Of a stretch of DNA of 64,000 bases, positions 62,372 to 64,000 are shown one piece after another. A program made the position numbers and the translations under genes. This DNA is from an uncultured Amylibacter sp. (GTDB lineage Bacteria > Pseudomonadota > Alphaproteobacteria > Rhodobacterales > Rhodobacteraceae), in the NCBI GenBank assembly GCA_943846615.1, contig OX044354.1, forward strand, positions 810,359 to 874,358. The letters run 5' to 3'. The notes under the pieces were generated by a model. The model was not told the origin of the DNA and made no database searches. It saw only the letters and a list, made by a program, of their open reading frames with translations. The first letter of the stretch is position 1. Every line of letters starts with the position of its first letter.

Positions 62372-63261
62372 TAAACCGTATCCAATTTATTCAGCAAATC
62401 TTTGCGTGCTGTTTCGCGATAGTTTGTGGGTGTCATACCTTTGATTTTCAAAAAGTGGCGATTGAAATTCGCGACGTTTTTAAAGCCAACGGTGTAACAG
62501 ATTGATGTCACTTGTTCGTCCGACGAATACAGCAAACCGCAGGCTTGCCCGACCCGTACGCGGTTCACAAATTCGATGAAATTGTGACCCGTTGCGTGGG
62601 AAAAATGGCGGCTGAAGGCGGACAATGACATGCCTGCCATTTCTGCGGCCTGTGCAGCGCTGATTTCGTTGGCGTAGTTCTCTACGATGTGATCGATCAC
62701 CTCGCCGATGCGGCTGTGCTTACTGCTCTCGCCGATACTGACCAATTTGGTTTCGGACAACGTTACCTTTTCGGCGTGCTCGTTCAGGCGTACCAGAAAA
62801 CGTATGAATGCCAGAATGCGTTCGGGGCCTTCGTTATCGCGGATTGATTCCATGTGACCGCGTGCAAATGTGGCGTTGAAACCTTCGAACAGAATACCAG
62901 ATTCTGCCAATTCCAACATACGACGCACACCGCCAAACTCCGGGAAACCTTCGGCCAGTTTTTCAAAACTTTCTTGGCTGAATTGCACCAACATATCGCG
63001 TGTTTCAATCGGTTTGTTTGTCACGTCATCCGTGATCCAATTATGCGGCAGGTTCGGGCCCGTTAGATACAAACTGCCCGGTTCAAATGTGCCCATGTGA
63101 TTGCCTACAAATGCCTTGCCGCGCGTTTCCACGATCAGGTGCAATTCATATTCTTCGTGTGCATGCCAGCGACACAATTCGGACGGCCATCCATGTTGAA
63201 GATAGCGGATGGATCGCGTGTTGCGATCGACCAGTTCAATTTTTGGATCCATTATCGACAT
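62371..63261 (-). CDS. AraC-family transcriptional regulator of the polyol operon
   Basis: A 296-residue regulator from the ATG at 63259-63261 (MSIMDPKIELVD), preceded by GGTGA. The N-terminal cupin domain (HAHEEYELHLIVETRG, then GTFEPGSLYLTGPNLPHNW) would bind the sugar alcohol. The C-terminal double HTH shows AAEMAGMSLSAFSRHFSHAT and SICYTVGFKNVANFNRHFLK. It lies inside the operon, with starts and stops nearly touching its neighbours, so it is co-expressed with the enzymes it presumably controls (positive autoregulation likely). Confidence 0.9.
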   Translation of the reverse strand: MSIMDPKIELVDRNTRSIRYLQHGWPSELCRWHAHEEYELHLIVETRGKAFVGNHMGTFEPGSLYLTGPNLPHNWITDDVTNKPIETRDMLVQFSQESFEKLAEGFPEFGGVRRMLELAESGILFEGFNATFARGHMESIRDNEGPERILAFIRFLVRLNEHAEKVTLSETKLVSIGESSKHSRIGEVIDHIVENYANEISAAQAAEMAGMSLSAFSRHFSHATGHNFIEFVNRVRVGQACGLLYSSDEQVTSICYTVGFKNVANFNRHFLKIKGMTPTNYRETARKDLLNKLDTV

Positions 63262-63265
63262 CAGT

Positions 63266-64000
63266 TCACCGCAACACATTTCCACCATCAACACCGATGG
63301 TTTGCGCGGTCATATAGGCCGATTGATCCGATGCCAAAAACACAGCAGCGCGGGCAACATCAGACGGATCGCCCATGTAACCCAATGGGACGGCTTCACC
63401 GACCTCGCGCTTTTTCTGACCTAATTCTTTGTTTTCGAATTTTGCGAACATTGCGTCCACATGTTTCCACATTGGTGTATCAATCACACCGGGGCTGATC
63501 GCGTTGACGCGAATTTTATGCGGTGCTAATACCAATGCCGCCGATTGCGTATAACTGATCACAGCTGCCTTGGTTGCGCAGTAATGCGCGACAAGGGCTT
63601 CGCCGCGATGGCCCGCTTGGGACGCCAAATTGATGATCGATCCCTGTTGACCATGTGCAACCATTGATTTCGCACTGGCCTGCATTACGCCATAAAACGC
63701 ACGCACATTTACGCCAAACAGACGGTCATATTGTGCCAAATCAGCATCCAAAATCGACCCCATATCAAATATGGCCGCGTTGTTAAACAACACGTCAGGT
63801 TTGATTTCTGCAATCCAATCGCAGGCATCCTGTAAGCCATCCATCAAATCAAACTGACGGTAGGTTGCGTTGCCTTCAAATGTCGCCGCGACATCAGTCG
63901 CGAAGACGGTGGCACCAAGGGCAGTGAAGTGTTCAACTGCACTGGCACCGATGCCACCAACAGCACCCGTGACAAGGCAGGTTTTGCCTGTCAAATCTGT
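63266..64000 (-). CDS. smoS: SDR-family oxidoreductase, probable sorbitol (L-iditol 2-) dehydrogenase, 5' end outside window
   Basis: Short-chain dehydrogenase; 244 residues are visible and the frame is still open at position 64000, so the start lies beyond the window (an apparent TTG start at 63994 is internal to TDLTGKTCLVTG). The cofactor motif is TGAVGGIGASA, NNAAI follows, the catalytic Ser lies in INLASQAGH and the YxxxK pair is in HYCATKAAV. The C-terminal GVDGGNV is typical of SmoS-like sorbitol dehydrogenases. Its position at the head of a polyol cluster supports sorbitol to fructose; galactitol or another polyol is possible. Confidence 0.85.
   Translation of the reverse strand, partial: TDLTGKTCLVTGAVGGIGASAVEHFTALGATVFATDVAATFEGNATYRQFDLMDGLQDACDWIAEIKPDVLFNNAAIFDMGSILDADLAQYDRLFGVNVRAFYGVMQASAKSMVAHGQQGSIINLASQAGHRGEALVAHYCATKAAVISYTQSAALVLAPHKIRVNAISPGVIDTPMWKHVDAMFAKFENKELGQKKREVGEAVPLGYMGDPSDVARAAVFLASDQSAYMTAQTIGVDGGNVLR

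Overview
The window looks like a chromosome segment of a marine alphaproteobacterium of the Rhodobacterales (roseobacter group) with moderate GC content. This is inferred from gene content and order: a taurine ABC transporter, an FdhABC formate dehydrogenase cluster flanked by DUF3305/DUF3306/DUF6494/DUF4444/DUF6505 genes, a multi-subunit Mrp-type antiporter, the mreBCD-mrdA-rodA operon, and a sorbitol/mannitol catabolic cluster. No species-level assignment is possible from sequence reading alone.

Layout. 1-1450 is the 5' part of dnaE (minus strand). It is followed by a Tet-type MFS exporter and a divergent acyl-CoA dehydrogenase, sharing a short control region with a 21-bp tandem repeat. 4846-8093 is tauABC; its permease is unusually long and carries a periplasmic beta-sandwich-like insert. 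Next come an M48 lipoprotein protease whose ribosome binding site lies inside a perfect hairpin, a MATE exporter, gltX and a frameshifted thermonuclease gene. 12855-25527 is the formate dehydrogenase region. On the minus strand, in transcription order, are DUF3305, DUF3306, a TorD-type chaperone, a TAT-signal mini-protein, fdhA, fdhB, fdhC and a tungstate-binding protein. On the plus strand are a polyferredoxin-like protein, DUF6494, an Mrp/ApbC carrier, a lipoate-ligase-like DUF4444 protein and DUF6505. A double-Cache histidine kinase and an NtrC-type regulator lacking GAFTGA follow.

29580-35816 holds nadE, an 18-repeat MORN protein coupled to an orphan CDI-type immunity protein, an RraA-like protein, and leuA preceded by an unannotated leucine-rich leader peptide (34095-34199). 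36003-42475 is the cell-elongation operon mreB-mreC-mreD-mrdA-rodA, with a 2-hydroxyacid dehydrogenase translationally coupled at its end. After an SseB-like gene and a UDG-family gene, 43933-52032 is an eleven-gene antiporter operon. Its MrpA appears to be split, and it contains two small proteins I do not recognise. 52242-56817 carries capsule export (kpsT, kpsE), kdsA and a phosphomannomutase. A BaiN-type flavoprotein, tRNA-Gln(TTG) and an internally deleted IS3-family element come next. The window closes with the polyol cluster: fructokinase, SmoK-type ATPase, mannitol dehydrogenase, AraC regulator and the start-truncated SDR sorbitol dehydrogenase.

How it works together. Formate oxidation by the periplasmic FDH would feed electrons through the FdhC cytochrome b to quinone. 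TupA would supply tungstate, and the conserved accessory genes look like a cofactor or Fe-S maturation set. The best candidates for something under-described are that accessory module, the SD-masking hairpin before the M48 protease, the permease with a VCBS/cadherin-like insert, the leuA leader and the split Mrp operon with two novel small subunits.
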